DNA of 64,000 nucleotides from Agrocybe praecox (Eukaryota; Basidiomycota; Agaricomycetes; Agaricales; Agrocybaceae), in NCBI GenBank assembly GCA_964017145.1, contig OZ024850.1, forward strand, positions 3,077,618 to 3,141,617, written 5' to 3'. How positions within the stretch are numbered: position 1 is the first letter of the stretch; each line of letters opens with the position of its first letter. Below the pieces are notes generated by a model. The model was not told where the DNA came from, did not search any database, and saw nothing but the letters and a program-made list of their open reading frames with translations. The position numbers and the translations under genes are program-made. Shown here one piece after another: positions 1 through 11,229 of the stretch.

Positions 1-1272
1 TAGTATAGTTATAAAAGAAACCTCCCTCGCGGTGGGCTCCAATTATGTCAACGTGAAAAAGTTATTCACCTGGGTTTACCGAAAGAGATGATCTTTGGGA
101 TATTCCAGTTAGTTCGGGAGGTCCTAACTACACTCTATAATCTCGAAAAGATGAGATATATGACAACTGTTCTGAGTTGAAGGGAAAGTACAAGTTAACG
201 TAGACAGCGATATTAACGACTCTGATTACGTGACGATGGATTTGGTAACGTAATTGAAGTGGTAATACAATTCGAGATTGGACAGTGTTATATGCAAAGT
301 TGTGACGGAATGTTGAACTTCTGTGAGGTGGAATCTTGTTAGCTTTAATTGAGACTAAAGGTTACGTACTGGGATTGAGAAGACAGACTTCTTGCTTAAG
401 TAATAACAAATGGACAGCAGTGTTTCAGGTAGTAGATAGTGTATATTCCAAGCTTGTATTCTATACAACTTGAAGATATAAGCAGAAGAACACAGACACA
501 GAGTCTAGTGTTTAAGTTGGTAATAAAATCAGAAGGGAAAAAATAAGGTGTCTCTTCTCTTTGTTCCAAATTTTGGTGCCCTTTTATACTTTTCTTGAGC
601 ACAGCCCCAATTGTTTCTATGACTTTGAAACAAGTAGAATGCGGGAGCTACATACTCTTTTTAAGTAATTAGCATACAGAACTGCTGTGCGCTACTATAA
701 CGATAGTGTGATGGTTCACAAGGTTACACAGGGCTGTGTGTATGGTTACAAAGAGTGCTAAAGCTGTGCGTAACTTGTTGAAACAGTGTATCACTATGCA
801 AAGGTAGGAATAACACTATGCCAACGCGTCAAGACAACTATTACTATAACAACAAGGAAAGATAGTGTTTCATGATAAAATATAATTTCTGTGTTATACA
901 TGTATATGTTCTTGCTTTAAACATACTGGTTTTATATCAAACAAAAAGCATGTCTGACAGCGCTGGAGAGTTTCGCTTTCTGTCCTTGCGAGCGAGGTGG
1001 CAGAGCGAAGGAAAGAAGTGCACGTGATGCACTTCCGTCTGCTCAAAGCAGAATATCGGGTTTACCGGGGGAGACTCAGTCTCCAGAGAATGGGAGACAA
1101 GCACGTGCAGTTATCCTTCTAAACCAAACAAGGGCATCTTCTCAGCCGAACTTTGCCGTGGCTACCGACCTGGCGTCGTCATTCAGTGGCCGTCCCAATC
1201 TAGGTAATAAAAAAAAGACCTGAAGACGCATCTCAGCATCTTTAGGCAGGTTTGTTTGACTCATGTACTCAT
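1..1272. other. No recognised gene
   Basis: AT-rich sequence. The longest frames are short and have no recognisable motif or intron pattern. I see no gene in it. A GC-richer patch at about 960-1110 has partial inverted similarity to about 2110-2230 and is listed separately. Confidence 0.5.
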
Positions 1273-2230
1273 TACTGTACTAAATCGGTCAATTCGTCGG
1301 GGCCTGTGACCTGTGACCTCAACGACGAAATTTTGGTTTCGTCATATTCATCTGGGACCTGTGACCGTTCGAAAATTTCGTCCCAACATTCAGAGAAACA
1401 TGTTCTCATACCTCATTTGAAGGCATTTTGAGAGTATTTAAAACTTCCAAACCTTTGATTTATGCAAGAATAGCTGAAAATAGGCTGAAAAATCAGAGTT
1501 TGTGACAAAATTGGCCAAAATTAGCCTAATTTGGCAGAAGTGTGACCAATTTTTAAAGGTCTACCAAAAAAATCATTTCGTCAGGCCATGCTGTGACCTG
1601 TGACCAAGGCCAAATTTCGTCATATCAGAGAGGCCTGTGACCTGTGACCGACGAATTGACCGATTTAGTACAGTATACCCTCCGATTGAGCATGTTAGCA
1701 ATATATACTTGATATTTGTACTTTTTACTTTTTATTTTTATTTTGCTTCAACAATATTCCCGCTCTTCTTGACGGCACCTTAGTCAATAATTAAATAGGC
1801 TTTATACTTGCTAGAAACCAAATGAATAAGTCATCGGCACCACCAGTGACAGCTTTTCGGAGCACGACAAATAGACGAAAATGTTACAAAAGTATAAAAA
1901 TTTCCTTAGGACCTCTCTTAGACCTTTCCACCTCTAAATTGTGCGTTTTACCATGTTTTATATGCCTGTAGCAAGTTCCTGAGATGAATATGTACCGTAA
2001 TGCATGCGAAAGAAGTGGCAAATAAAATTTCATGGCCCGTTTTTTGGCCCTTGGTCCTTGCCGTTACAATGCCGAGAGGGCAATCATCTATATATGGATG
2101 TGATTTTATATGTATCACGTGAGTCTCCAGAGACAGTCTCCCCCGGTAACTCAGATGTTCTCGCTCAAAGACGATATTCTAGCTCTTCGCTTGTACCTCG
2201 CTTCGCTATAGAAACGAATCTAGAACAGAA
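960..2230. repeat. Possible larger inverted-repeat element enclosing the MITE
   Basis: The sequence ttaccgggggagact near 1062 reappears in inverse orientation near 2135-2150. Around both copies there are similar stretches: CACGTG, agaatatcg, and gcgagcgaggt against gcgaagcgaggt. The inverted match is interrupted and imperfect. It could be the two degenerate ends of a roughly 1.2 kb non-autonomous element into which the MITE at 1275-1673 inserted. No transposase frame is visible between the ends, and the outer limits are not defined by a target duplication that I can see. Confidence 0.3.
1275..1673. mobile_element. MITE with 26-bp perfect TIRs and TA target duplication (Tc1/mariner type)
   Basis: The element is 399 bp. 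It starts CTGTACTAAATCGGTCAATT at 1275 and ends with the exact inverse complement at 1648-1673; the perfect match covers 26 bp. TA flanks both sides (1273-1274 and 1674-1675), the target duplication typical of the Tc1/mariner superfamily. Just inside the TIRs both ends carry the repeat CCTGTGACCTGTGACC. The element has no coding frame, so it depends on a transposase encoded elsewhere. The superfamily assignment rests on the TA duplication only. Confidence 0.85.
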
Positions 2231-2240
2231 ATAATATGTG

Positions 2241-3380
2241 AATGCAACCCCAGGGACGTATGCCAGGGTGCCATAGTCAACGTAAATAGGTGTAACGCGC
2301 GCGAAAGTGAATCGACTTACGAATGAACGGAATACCTCGCATATAGTAACGTACAGTTACTCGGATCGTAAACATGTCGTGATTCGATCGCGTCAATCGA
2401 CAATCCGAGAAGCCTACTTTTATTAGTGTACAAAGTAATTTAAAAAAAATGGAATTAGCTCACCTGTAAAACTATGGATCTCGGAGCTCGGATTCAGTCG
2501 TTTGAAACCACTTGGTATCATCTGTATTTGATTGTGTGAGCGAATGAACGAATGGATGAATATAAACGACCATACCTATTGAAGTTAATGGAGCACATGT
2601 CCTGCCAGGTTGCTCCAGGTTCGAAAATGAACTACACAAATGTCAATGACCATGTAGATACCCTCAATATGTGACGGAATTACCTATTCGGTGTTCCTCA
2701 AACTTTCTATCCCTCGTGCATACATGATGGATTACTCCGAGATCCATTTTAACGACTATGGAGTGTAGGTAAGTATGTATACAAAGAAACAGAACCAAAA
2801 GGCGTATCTGACGCCGTAACCAATGCGGTATGGCATAATAGAAACTAACGGTACGTAAATTAGTGTGTGTAACATGAATAGAAACAAATGTAACTTACCA
2901 AAGGGCTTGAATAAGATCACAAGCGCACCTGAAACATACCGAGCAGGCTAGAGCGAAGATACATAGGCTGGGAGCGATCCTTCTTGTCTCACGCACACTT
3001 TGAACGTTCGAAAGTTATGTATAGACCGGTTAATGAGAATTTAGACAGGCCTGAAAACACGGCGTACCTATTTCGCGTCCACCAACCTTTGCAGCCGTTG
3101 GAGAGTACTCCGGGGATCATTTGACGATCAAGAGCGTGCAGCTAAACTGACGCTTTGGTTAAATTCGCACTGCATATCGGCATATATAGCACGGGTTGGG
3201 GCGTGCGTTACTACAGGCGTGTCCGAGACGGATTTAGTGGGCTATGACGGAGGTCAGCGAGAATGTGAAGGGTAGAGCCAATACTACAGTATACGCACGT
3301 GCTTGGCCGTATGGCCTTCGAACGAAATTCCCCGGCGAGACCGGCGTGAGCACAAAATGTGAGCACAATGCCTTTGAGAT
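2241..3380. other. No recognised gene
   Basis: There are no frames longer than about 80 codons with recognisable content and no splice-consistent gene model. I see nothing I can assign. Confidence 0.45.
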
Positions 3381-3859
3381 CTACTATGGTAAGTAAGTGG
3401 CATTTGAGCAAGGAAGTAAACTCACCTTTTCTGCACAAATAAAGGTTGCGATGGATGAGCACTGCGGAACCGAATGTGCTGGCAGAGTTTTTGTTGAGGC
3501 GCTAAGCCCTGAACAGTCGAAAGTCGGACTTTCAAGTGTCCGGCAATTTCCGTATGTAAACAAGGAAACCAGTTCAATGGCATTCTCTTCACTCCTTGCC
3601 GCCACCACTATGCCCCTACTCCATGTCGTCGACGTCCTCCCTCGGTGAGTAATTATGCCCATTTTTGTTTCAATCTGAACTGACATTGAGAATAGGTTTT
3701 TCAGCTCGTCTTTTGGAGGACTTGCTCGCGAGGCGCAAAGCAATGCTTTAGGAGATATAGGCCACGTTTGGGGAGTACGAGGAGTGATACGTGTGCCGCG
3801 ACAAGTACGACGACTAAATCCATAGCGTAAGTTATATGTTTCTCCTACCTGACGCTCAC

Positions 3860-4470
3860 AACAAGTTCCGATTCGAATTTTGGACTTCCCGTGAACGCCT
3901 TGTTGAGTCATCTTCTTTTCACTTTTGTATGTATCATTCTCATTCAATCTCTAATTAGATGCTCTCACATTGGAGGAAAATTCTGATTCGATATTTCGAC
4001 GTCCCGCAAGCGCCTCGGTAAGCTATTTCCCACTCATGTTTTACTGTCGGTCTAATTCGGTTTGTGCTCAGGAGTTTCTCAAATTTTGATTCGATTTTTG
4101 GGCTTCCCGCGAACACTATTTTGAGTCTTTTCTATGTAGCCTTTTATATCTTTCTGCCTCGACTCCTATCAGATGCGCTGGTGTTGCACATACGCGTAAA
4201 TCTCGATTCGATATTTGGACGTCCCACGGACTACATGGTGAGTTATTTCCGTCTGAGGATGTCGATCTAATTCTGTTTGCGATCATGACGTTGTAGAACT
4301 TTGTTCTGCTCGATCCAAATTCCGAGTCAATTTTTGCATGCCCCGCGAACGTCTTGGTGAGTTCTTTCTACTCCCTGTGTTCTCTTTGTGTCCGACTAAT
4401 TTGTAACTAGATGCGGGGAGGTTGCAAATTCCCATTCGATTTTTGGACTTCCCGCGAGCTCTTTGGTAAG
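3860..4470 (+). repeat. Tandem array of six exon-like modules (~115 bp period)
   Basis: Six copies of a module have cores near 3866, 3984, 4086, 4200, 4316 and 4430. Each core encodes, in one frame, a variant of the peptide SDSIFGLPANxL. Most copies are bounded like exons: an acceptor (ATTAG, CTCAG, TATCAG, TGTAG, ACTAG) lies upstream, and a donor (gtaagc, gtgagt, gtaagt) follows about 55-65 nt later. This gives exon-like blocks 3959-4017, 4173-4237, 4297-4356 and 4411-4465, separated by 54-59 nt intron-like spacers. Copies 1 and 3 have lost the donor G (ttgagt). Block lengths are not all multiples of three, so a single open protein is not obvious. This may be a decayed gene built by exon duplication, or part of a non-coding transcript. 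Confidence 0.5.
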
Positions 4471-4667
4471 TCTTGATTCACCCCGTTTGTACCGTCAGAC
4501 CGATTGGCATATCAAACCTTTTAAACAACATTTGCCTTCTTTAGTAATTTTCACCCATTCTACAAATATAAATCCAAATGAAATGTGCTCTATTAAGCAA
4601 TATCCCCCTTCTACCAACCTTCTACTTACCCCTTCAGCAATCCATCATAAAAAAATAACTAGCACAT

Positions 4668-5180
4668 TCATCCCCGACAAAAACCGAGAGCCAATTTCTT
4701 GAAAACGTACAACGAAAACATCATAATCAACAACCCAGCTGTGATCATGAAACGTCGTTTAGATGCCGGTACCGGTCTGGTTCTAAAACCGAAGAGATTC
4801 AAGGGAGGCCCATTTGCGCCGGCGGCATCGATGTCGGCGATTTCTTTCTCGGTGAGTTCGGCTACTGGAAGGTAAGTAACGAATGGGATATGTATGTATT
4901 AAAAGACGCAGGTAAGTCACCAACGGCTAGGTATTCTTCCAAATGCTGCTTGCTGGAGCTCGTCCTGTTGCCGTCTACTTTCATTAGAGTCTGAAAGGCG
5001 TGTTGAATTGAACTGACGTAACAATGACCGGTCGACCACGCCTTTAGCTTTGACCCACGCAAATACGACCTGCGTCGTTGACACCTTGCTGTTAGTGACC
5101 TTTGTCAGAGGCTCGGCTGCCTTTTCCAGCGCAGCATCCACGGGTCCTCCCGGATATGTTGTTATGGGCCTTTAACAAAA
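4668..5180 (-). pseudogene. Aldo-keto reductase, C-terminal fragment with hydrophobic tail
   Basis: On the minus strand the frames read, in order, TYPGGPVDAALEKAAEPLTK, VVFAWVKAKGVV, TSSSKQHLEEYLAV and LTEKEIADIDAAG. This is the C-terminal part of an aldo-keto reductase, including the cofactor-binding SSSK region. Two short introns interrupt it (about 4968-5032 and 4866-4916). After the AKR core comes a basic then hydrophobic stretch (RRFMITAGLLIMMFSLYVF) before the stop, suggesting a C-terminal membrane anchor. The N-terminal two thirds are missing: the frame breaks above 5180, next to the start of the amplified segment. Middle fragments of the same gene type occur at 11230-11440 and 18400-18642, so this is probably a gene cut by the segmental rearrangement. 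Confidence 0.75.
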
Positions 5181-5509
5181 TGTCAGAGATAAGTCGTAAA
5201 TGTCAGAAACGACTCACGCAAGACTTAGCACTCTTGAAAAAGAAAAAGAAACAAGGGTACCTCAAATCTCTCATCGAGAGTGGCCACAACATTTCCTCGT
5301 ATATGATGGCCGAGAAACACGCCAACTGAATGGTGCCAAAAAACCTATAACTCTCTATATATGGCATCCAATGGCAAAAACACCTTCCTGGGGAATCTAC
5401 TCTGTCCCAACGAGCCCTTTTTATTATTTAAGCTTCCACGTCCAACTTTTCTTTGACTAACTAATTCCCACTGCTCTTTAGTGATTTGATCTCTTGTTAT
5501 CTAGTCGAG

Positions 5510-6597
5510 ATGATGTCGTCGACTTCACCTTTCCTTGACCTGTATCCTGAAATACGACAACTGATTTACACGCTGCATTTGACTACTCCCTACCAATATA
5601 CACCCGACGTGGCAGGGAACAAGCAAAACAGACTACCAAGGAATCCGCGTGCATGTCATGAGGAATGTATTCTGTACCCTAACCCATCTGATTCGCAGCC
5701 GAGGAACCTCGCCTTACTCCTCCTTAACAAACAAATCAACGCAGAGATCTCTTCCTTCACCGACTTCCTTATTAACCAATCACCATCATCCCTGCGATAT
5801 GAATTAGACATCGATATTGTCAATGAGAGGGAGGTGTATCCTACCTGGACTCTCATTCCGATCCGATGGAGGGAAAGCTTCCCAATCCCTGTGGTTCATG
5901 CTACGTTTCGAAATACAGGACAGTGCATTCGATCGGAGTGGCCTTATGGAAATGCAGGGGTTTATCCAATGCTCTGGAATCTTTTGAGGTTGTTGGAGAG
6001 ATTCCTTGAACGTGGGCCACCATTTATTTCCCTCGAGAAGGTAACGGAATCTCGAAGCGCCTTTTGAAAGGCAGGAACGTTATTCGAAAGGAGCCGCCTT
6101 CCGCATCAGATATAGATACACCAGGACACGTCGGACACGACACAAGTGTTGCTACCCCCGCGTCGTCGTCGTCGAATGGCCCAATACCTCACATTCGCAT
6201 CCAGGAACTTGTTCTCGACGTTATTTCGCCTGAACTTTCCCAAGGTCAATCATTCCTACTGTCTGACGACTCGGGCGGGCACAGCTGGCCGATGCGCAAT
6301 TGGGGCGAGGTTGTGGATGTAGATAATCTTACTGATGATAGTGGAGCATACAGAATTCCGACTCCAGAAGAGTTTATTCCGGAACTGTATCCAGATCTGG
6401 TCGGGAAGATTGTCCATCCGCAAAATGCGGTTAATTGGATAGGTAATTATCTCAATTATATCCTCAATTCACCACCAAGATACTACGAGTACAAATATGC
6501 ACAGTACATAAGACCAAGAGTTGGATGTATATCATTGAGATGTGACGGTAAAGAGAATCATGTTTGGAAGCTGTGGGGTGACAGTGATGGATTGTAG
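5510..6597 (+). pseudogene. LYPEIR (F-box/2EXR-like) protein gene, copy 1, disrupted by 79-bp deletion
   Basis: The start is ATGATGTCGTCG at 5510. The N-terminus has LDLYPEIRQLIY, the short motif at the start of many fungal F-box-like/2EXR proteins. The frame closely follows copy 3 (19136-20305) until about 6055. There, 79 nt present in copy 3 are missing (79 is not a multiple of 3). Translation then runs into a stop at 6065-6067. The remaining C-terminal part continues in another frame from 6064 to 6597 (GQSFLLSDDSGGHSWPMRNW region). No intron is visible. It is therefore a recently broken duplicate; a truncated 186-aa product is possible but unlikely to be functional. Confidence 0.8.
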
Positions 6598-6602
6598 TGT
6601 AC

Positions 6603-8291
6603 TTAGAAATGTGGGATGACATTATTCCAGTCTACATTCAAGAACGCACTAGGAGGCAGAGCACGGAGTAATACAAAAGACTCTACTAAGAGAAGTAAAC
6701 GTATGATAGGGTAAAGTCCGGTAAAAAAGATATACTGGCAGCAAACATATAGAATCCTATACCCTCTTCCTGCCCTGTGCAGTCGTCTATGAAATAAAAC
6801 GTCAAGGAAGACAACACTGTGACAGGTATCGTGGCAATAAAAAGAGAAGAAGCTCGCCAAATTATGAGTTCAGCGCGTGTAGGAAAATGAAAGTTCCATG
6901 CAATGCAATGCAAACCACCGAATAGTATCGCAGAAAATGAGAATACGCAGATAGACAAAGCAGCATCGTCTCCCTCGTCGGTCTTGGGAGAATAGAAAGT
7001 AGGCAAATGGGTCATATTTGGCTGATCCACCCAGAAATCGTCGTTTTTCTCGATACCAAATAGGATCTGGCCAGAAGGAAGTACCACCGTGAAAAATAAA
7101 AGGAAGTAGCAAGTAGACGCCCCGAATACAAGTATCCTCATCAAAAATAAAGGTAAAAAGAAAAAGAAATTCTTTTCACGATAATCGGTTAGCACGGCGG
7201 TTTTGGAGAGGAAGTAGAATTCGTATAGCTCCGCTTTGCTGAATGATATTAGGCGTCTGCGGGTAAAGCGTCTTAAACGTCCGAAAACGTTCTGCGTGCT
7301 TTTCCTGTTTGGTGGGTCCTGGAAATTTCGTTATTAGTCGATTACTTCCCTGGTGGTATGTACGTTCACGGTTCAATCACGTACGGTCATAGTTCCCAAA
7401 GGTTTTGGGGCATTATCCTGCAACACTTCTGCAACGATGGCCGAGTAAAACTCCGAATTATCGATAACTTCAGCTCGCTGGAACTTCGACACAAATACGT
7501 AGTCGGATCCGGGCTTGAGGTAGAGTGGAACACGACATTCAACATCCAGTGGCTTGTGCCACCAAAATACGTATATCATCGCATTGAGCGAGCATAATGC
7601 CATTGTTGAAATCTCCAGCTCCGTAATTGCCAGACCTTGCACACCACGAGCAATGACCTGGACGATAAACCACGCTGTTTGGAGAATAACAACGAATTTC
7701 GAAAGACCGTCCCCTTTCCTTGTATTGTCGATTTCCTCAGAAGTTATGGTCGGAAATACGATGTGGTCGTCCTTCTCGAGTTCAACAAACAAGTCGTATG
7801 AGACTGTGCCCATGTCTTCGTCTACTTTAAATAAAACAAACCCTCCCATTATAACGAGAAAGCTATGGTTCATACTCCAATTCCGGGCTTTACCTTTGCA
7901 GACATTTATAAGTACGGAATTTCCGATGCTTTAATGATCCCAAATTCTCACCCGAAAAGGCTTTTGTTAATTGTCGGGCAGAGAACCACTGCCGAAATGA
8001 CCACATAAGGATCATCTCTGGTGCGAATAGTGCCCAACACATCAAACGAACGCGCCGCAATGCACGTATCAGAAAATTTTCGTTTGGGGGTGGAAGATTT
8101 GGGTGAATGCAGACCCATGTGCAGAGAAATATGGTGGCGAGACAGCTCCAGATTATGTCGAGGATCGAACGGGTGTCAGGACAGGTGCACTGGTCATTGT
8201 CCCTTATATCAATACTCTTGAGCGAGGTGCTGACTGGTGAGCCGCCAGAAATCCATCCTTTAATAGCAAGAAGGGTGAAGATGAGTATCAT
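6603..8291 (-). pseudogene. Multi-pass membrane protein (CTCPDTRS/GGLHCIAWNFHFP family), copy 1, frameshifted
   Basis: The three-exon layout matches copies 2 and 3: exon 1 7952-8291, exon 2 7385-7893, exon 3 6603-7318, with intact gtgaga/gtacgt donors. Exon 1 has a hydrophobic leader, CTCPDTRSILDIIWSC and a Trp-rich membrane segment. Exon 2 carries NHSFLVIMGGFVLF and WWHKPLDVECRVP. Exon 3 has GGLHCIAWNFHFPT. Near 6723-6728 the run of A is six, against seven at 13304-13310 in copy 2. The missing base shifts the frame after FAASISF, so the conserved end (LPPSAFLNVDW..IPHF) is read in another frame. The product would lose the last membrane segment. The family has no function that I know of. Confidence 0.8.
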
Positions 8292-8639
8292 ACGTCTTTA
8301 CCTGTCGGATGGTGATAGTGTTAGTCAGTACAGTACACGAAGTGTTAGAAATGACTCGTTAAGCCTGGGAATCATTCGTGCAGGGGAATATAAACTTACG
8401 AGAATCCCAAAGGTACTAGCCCCAAATACCCAGGGCCAGATGCAGGTCTGCGTGTGTGTGAAAAATATGATAAAAAGTAACAAACACATGGACCGGTGCA
8501 TAAACCTTGACAAAACATGTACGAAATATGTTGTCGGGGTTTAAATTATGAACGCTTTGACATCGAGTGTCCACTTAATCATTGTATATTTTAACCGTGT
8601 TTCGCTTTCTTTTGCATATTTTTACCACAAAATATGTAA

Positions 8640-9035
8640 CCACACATTTAGTGACCTAAAAATACGACATATGAAATCGGGAATGTCGATGACGCTATTC
8701 CTTTCCTCGCAGGCGTTGCGCAGCCTTCTCTGTAGGTTAGACAAGTACTCGTAGAAATCTCTTTTCTCAGAGAACATCAGTGGTTTATGAATGAAGTGCT
8801 TGATAATGTTGAGCCGTAGGTCTATAGCTTGAAGTACGGTTTTTCGTGACTTTTACAAAAAAAATTTGAGTTTTTCCATTTTTGAAGAAATATAATGCGT
8901 ACTTGCCCCTTCGATGGCTCATCCAAAGTTCTCGCTACTACCTTCTCATAATGCACAAGATCGTCAATGACTGGAGCATGATTCCACTGTTGAACAAATA
9001 CATAGTCGGACGCAGGTTGAGTCAGTAGATTTAAC
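8640..9035 (-). pseudogene. Remnant of second membrane-family paralogue, copy 1
   Basis: Alignable by eye with 22750-23060 of copy 3: regions encoding the YDSLA.../KHVKPYF-type and TDYVFVHQ-type peptides remain in pieces around 8880-9030, and the LLQRRLR-type piece at about 8700-8760. Most of the GGLHCIAW exon is gone. It is the most reduced of the three copies of this paralogue and has no usable frame. Confidence 0.5.
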
Positions 9036-9478
9036 CTGACAACGACGATTTGTGATCTGAGGATTAGTGATGTTCGGAATCAACAATCTGCGAAACACGT
9101 CCACAGCGACAAACAGCGCGTCTTTGTTGATTGACGCGTCTTAATTTAAGCGTGTCAAAAGCGTGTCTAACCTTAACCCTTGAAATTCAGTATAATATGT
9201 TTTCTTTTTTACTTTCTTCAAAGATTCGCTTCGAGGTTGTTCAGTAATTGTTTCTATCACACCCTGCATCATTTCTATAAATTTTCAAAGGAAATTATAA
9301 AGGAATTTGTAAACAAAGACTGGAATGAGCGTTCCGGCTGAGATTGTTTGCTATCTGTCACAAACATCACGCGCTTAGTCAAACATTCCAGGGTTTCTTT
9401 TTCTTTTCTTTTCCTCATCTGCAACGACTCTCTGCTATTCATAGCAGAGACGCAATGGCTCGTTCCCTCCAAAAACTG
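9036..9478 (+). promoter_or_regulatory. Orphan RNR1 promoter and start-codon region, copy 1
   Basis: This is near-identical to the 430 bp upstream of the real RNR1 start (23230-23785). It includes gttgagtcagtagatttaac, gtgatctgaggattagtgat, the MCB-like ACGCGT at 9134-9139 and the pyrimidine-rich leader. The start codon survives as ATGGC at 9454-9458, but 10 bp present in copy 2 (atacgttttc) are missing. The sequence then continues directly into filler DNA (tcgttccctccaaaa) instead of RNR1. A transcript from here would start like RNR1 but encode an unrelated frame of about 50 codons. Confidence 0.75.
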
Positions 9479-11229
9479 AATACTGATGGCTTGTCTCAGC
9501 CACACATTGTCGTCATCTCTCACGCACACATTCCGTCCTGCCTCTCCCTCAATCGATGTCGTCCTCATCTCAGACGAAGTTGTCCGAGTTCACCCCCACA
9601 CTGTCTTGTAATTCCCCCCGTCAATCCAACCATCCAGCACCTAACTCCAACGTTCGGGGGCGTGTCAATCGCATTTATCAAGCTGTCTGACGACTAGAGC
9701 AGCGTCGTATCCATGTTCGTGTCCGAACCGTGTCCAAAGTTGGATGTGAATGGTCGTCCTCAGTGTTGATCCCCTGTGAAGCTTTGAAGGCGGAATGGGG
9801 TCTGAAAAAGCGAGGGAAGGAGCGTGTGTGCGGGCGGATTGAGGAAGCAGCAAATGACGATGTTCGCTCGAGGATCAACGACCAGTCATCCAACTCTTCC
9901 TTCACAGACCCTGCATCCCTCCTCACATCGCCCGTCCATCTCCCTCGTCATCTCGCCCTCAATCCAACCCTCAACGTTGAATCGTCTTTTATCAAGCCAG
10001 AATCGACGCGTCCGACGACTCCAGCAAAGACAAATCTGACATTCGTTTTTCCTCGCGTTCGACTTGGATTTGTTCAACTTGGATTAGATGCGAGTTCTCG
10101 TTCACACAGACAGTCGATGGGCCATGTTTCGAATGGCCGCCAGGGATCCACATTTTCAACCGTGACTCGGACGGATGTGTGTTGGTGGAGTAGGGGGTGC
10201 AATGCAGCGAGTGCTAGCATTCGTTCGGATGCAGCTCGCATGTGCAAGCAGATTGAGGGTTGTGTATCACAAGTGCCAGCGCTTGCTTGGCTTGCGGGGC
10301 TCGGGTTAGCATGTCTATCGAAGGCAGACACGTTGCGGACGTACTGGTAAGTCGTTCTCCCTTGCGCGCATTCGATTCGCTATTCACAACTCGTTTCCAC
10401 CATTCGGCGATGTACAGCAACGCTGCTGGTGCGAATTTGCTGTCTGCGGTGCGAGAACGATAGAGTGAATCGATTGTAAGTACCCCGTCTCAGCTGTTGA
10501 TAAATTACTCACCACTTTGCCAGCTATCAGTCCGACGTCGGTGGGCTTCAGAAACCATCGAAACCGATGATACCCATCTGGCAACATGAATGTGAGTATT
10601 CCTCGTCTTTGCGTGTATTCGAAATGTGACTTACCATCTCTTTTCAAGGTATTTTTCGTGATCTTTCGACTTGGGCGGCCGATCAGACGGTGGGCTTACT
10701 GTTGCTGGGATAAACGACAACGCGGGTCGATGGCTGCGAACAGAAAGGTAAGTACATCTTTGCGTGCATTCAAAACTTTACTTACCATCTCTTTCTAAGG
10801 CGTTCTGCTTGACCTTTCGACTTGGGCAGCGGAGCAGACAATGGTCTTGCTGTTGCTGGGATAAACGGCGATGCAAGTCGATGGCTGTGAATTTAGAGGT
10901 AAGTACTCGTTTCGGGTGTTAATGAACAGTAGATTTAACCCACCCTATATACAATTTACGAACCCATGTATTCGGTAGCCTAGCCAATACACAACTTTTG
11001 ATGTCAACCCAAGTTTGCTGAAAGTGACCTAAAATCAAGATTCCCGAGTGTATTTCTCTTTTGCGGGTCTGGTACCGCACTTCACGTCATCTAAAACAAA
11101 ATATGTAATAGCTACTATGATGTCCTTTAGGTTGGCGATAATAAGCTAGAAATCGAAATTTATTCATGAAATACCGCACATTTCACAGACATAACTACAT
11201 TCCTCAGCTATGTACATTTTCTATGCATC
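9474..11229 (+). other. Filler between copy 1 and copy 2, with exon-like array
   Basis: The sequence is shared with 16691-18400 and absent from copy 3. It contains several GTAAGT...AG intron-like spacers: after GACGTACTG at 10348, after GAATCGATT near 10478, and the 99-nt modules described separately. Frames translate to no family I recognise and are interrupted differently in the two copies. A short stretch gives VVLISDEVVRVHPHTV-like text, faintly reminiscent of a BTB-domain start, which I do not consider proof. It is best read as a decayed gene or composite filler. Confidence 0.5.
10586..10920 (+). repeat. Two 99-nt exon-like modules with intron-like spacer (first filler)
   Basis: Modules at about 10649-10747 and 10799-10898 share ctttcgacttgggc, cagac, tgctgttgctgg and gtcgatggctg. 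Each is preceded by accatctctttt(c)aag and followed by gtaagta. In one frame the second-filler copies of both modules (17824-17922 and 17975-18073) translate without stops to related 33-residue peptides containing FRLG, RR, CCCW, KRR and SMA. Lengths of exactly 99 nt make the insertions frame-neutral. They look like duplicated exons of a gene now fragmented. Confidence 0.5.

Larger units (their letters stand above)
5223..9473. repeat. Amplified segment, copy 1
   Basis: Homology with copies 2 and 3 starts near 5223 (gaaaaagaaaaagaaac... versus the 11730 and 18920 regions) and ends in the 5' coding end of RNR1 at about 9468. Contents in order: LYPEIR gene remnant (+), membrane protein gene (-), remnant of a second membrane paralogue (-), RNR1 promoter copy. 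This copy is the most decayed: the LYPEIR gene carries a 79-bp deletion, the membrane gene a 1-nt frameshift, and the second paralogue is reduced to about 400 bp. Confidence 0.85.

Noticed and set aside
3384..3947. 187-codon minus-strand frame
   Set aside because: No family resemblance; it covers plus-strand exon-like sequence with splice sites and overlaps the module array.
9550..9700. Possible BTB-domain start (VVLISDEVVRVHPHTV)
   Set aside because: Too short, frames break immediately and the second filler copy differs; not enough for a family call.
9730..10350. 206-codon plus-strand frame in the first filler
   Set aside because: Not preserved in the second filler copy, crosses intron-like spacers, and has no recognisable domain.
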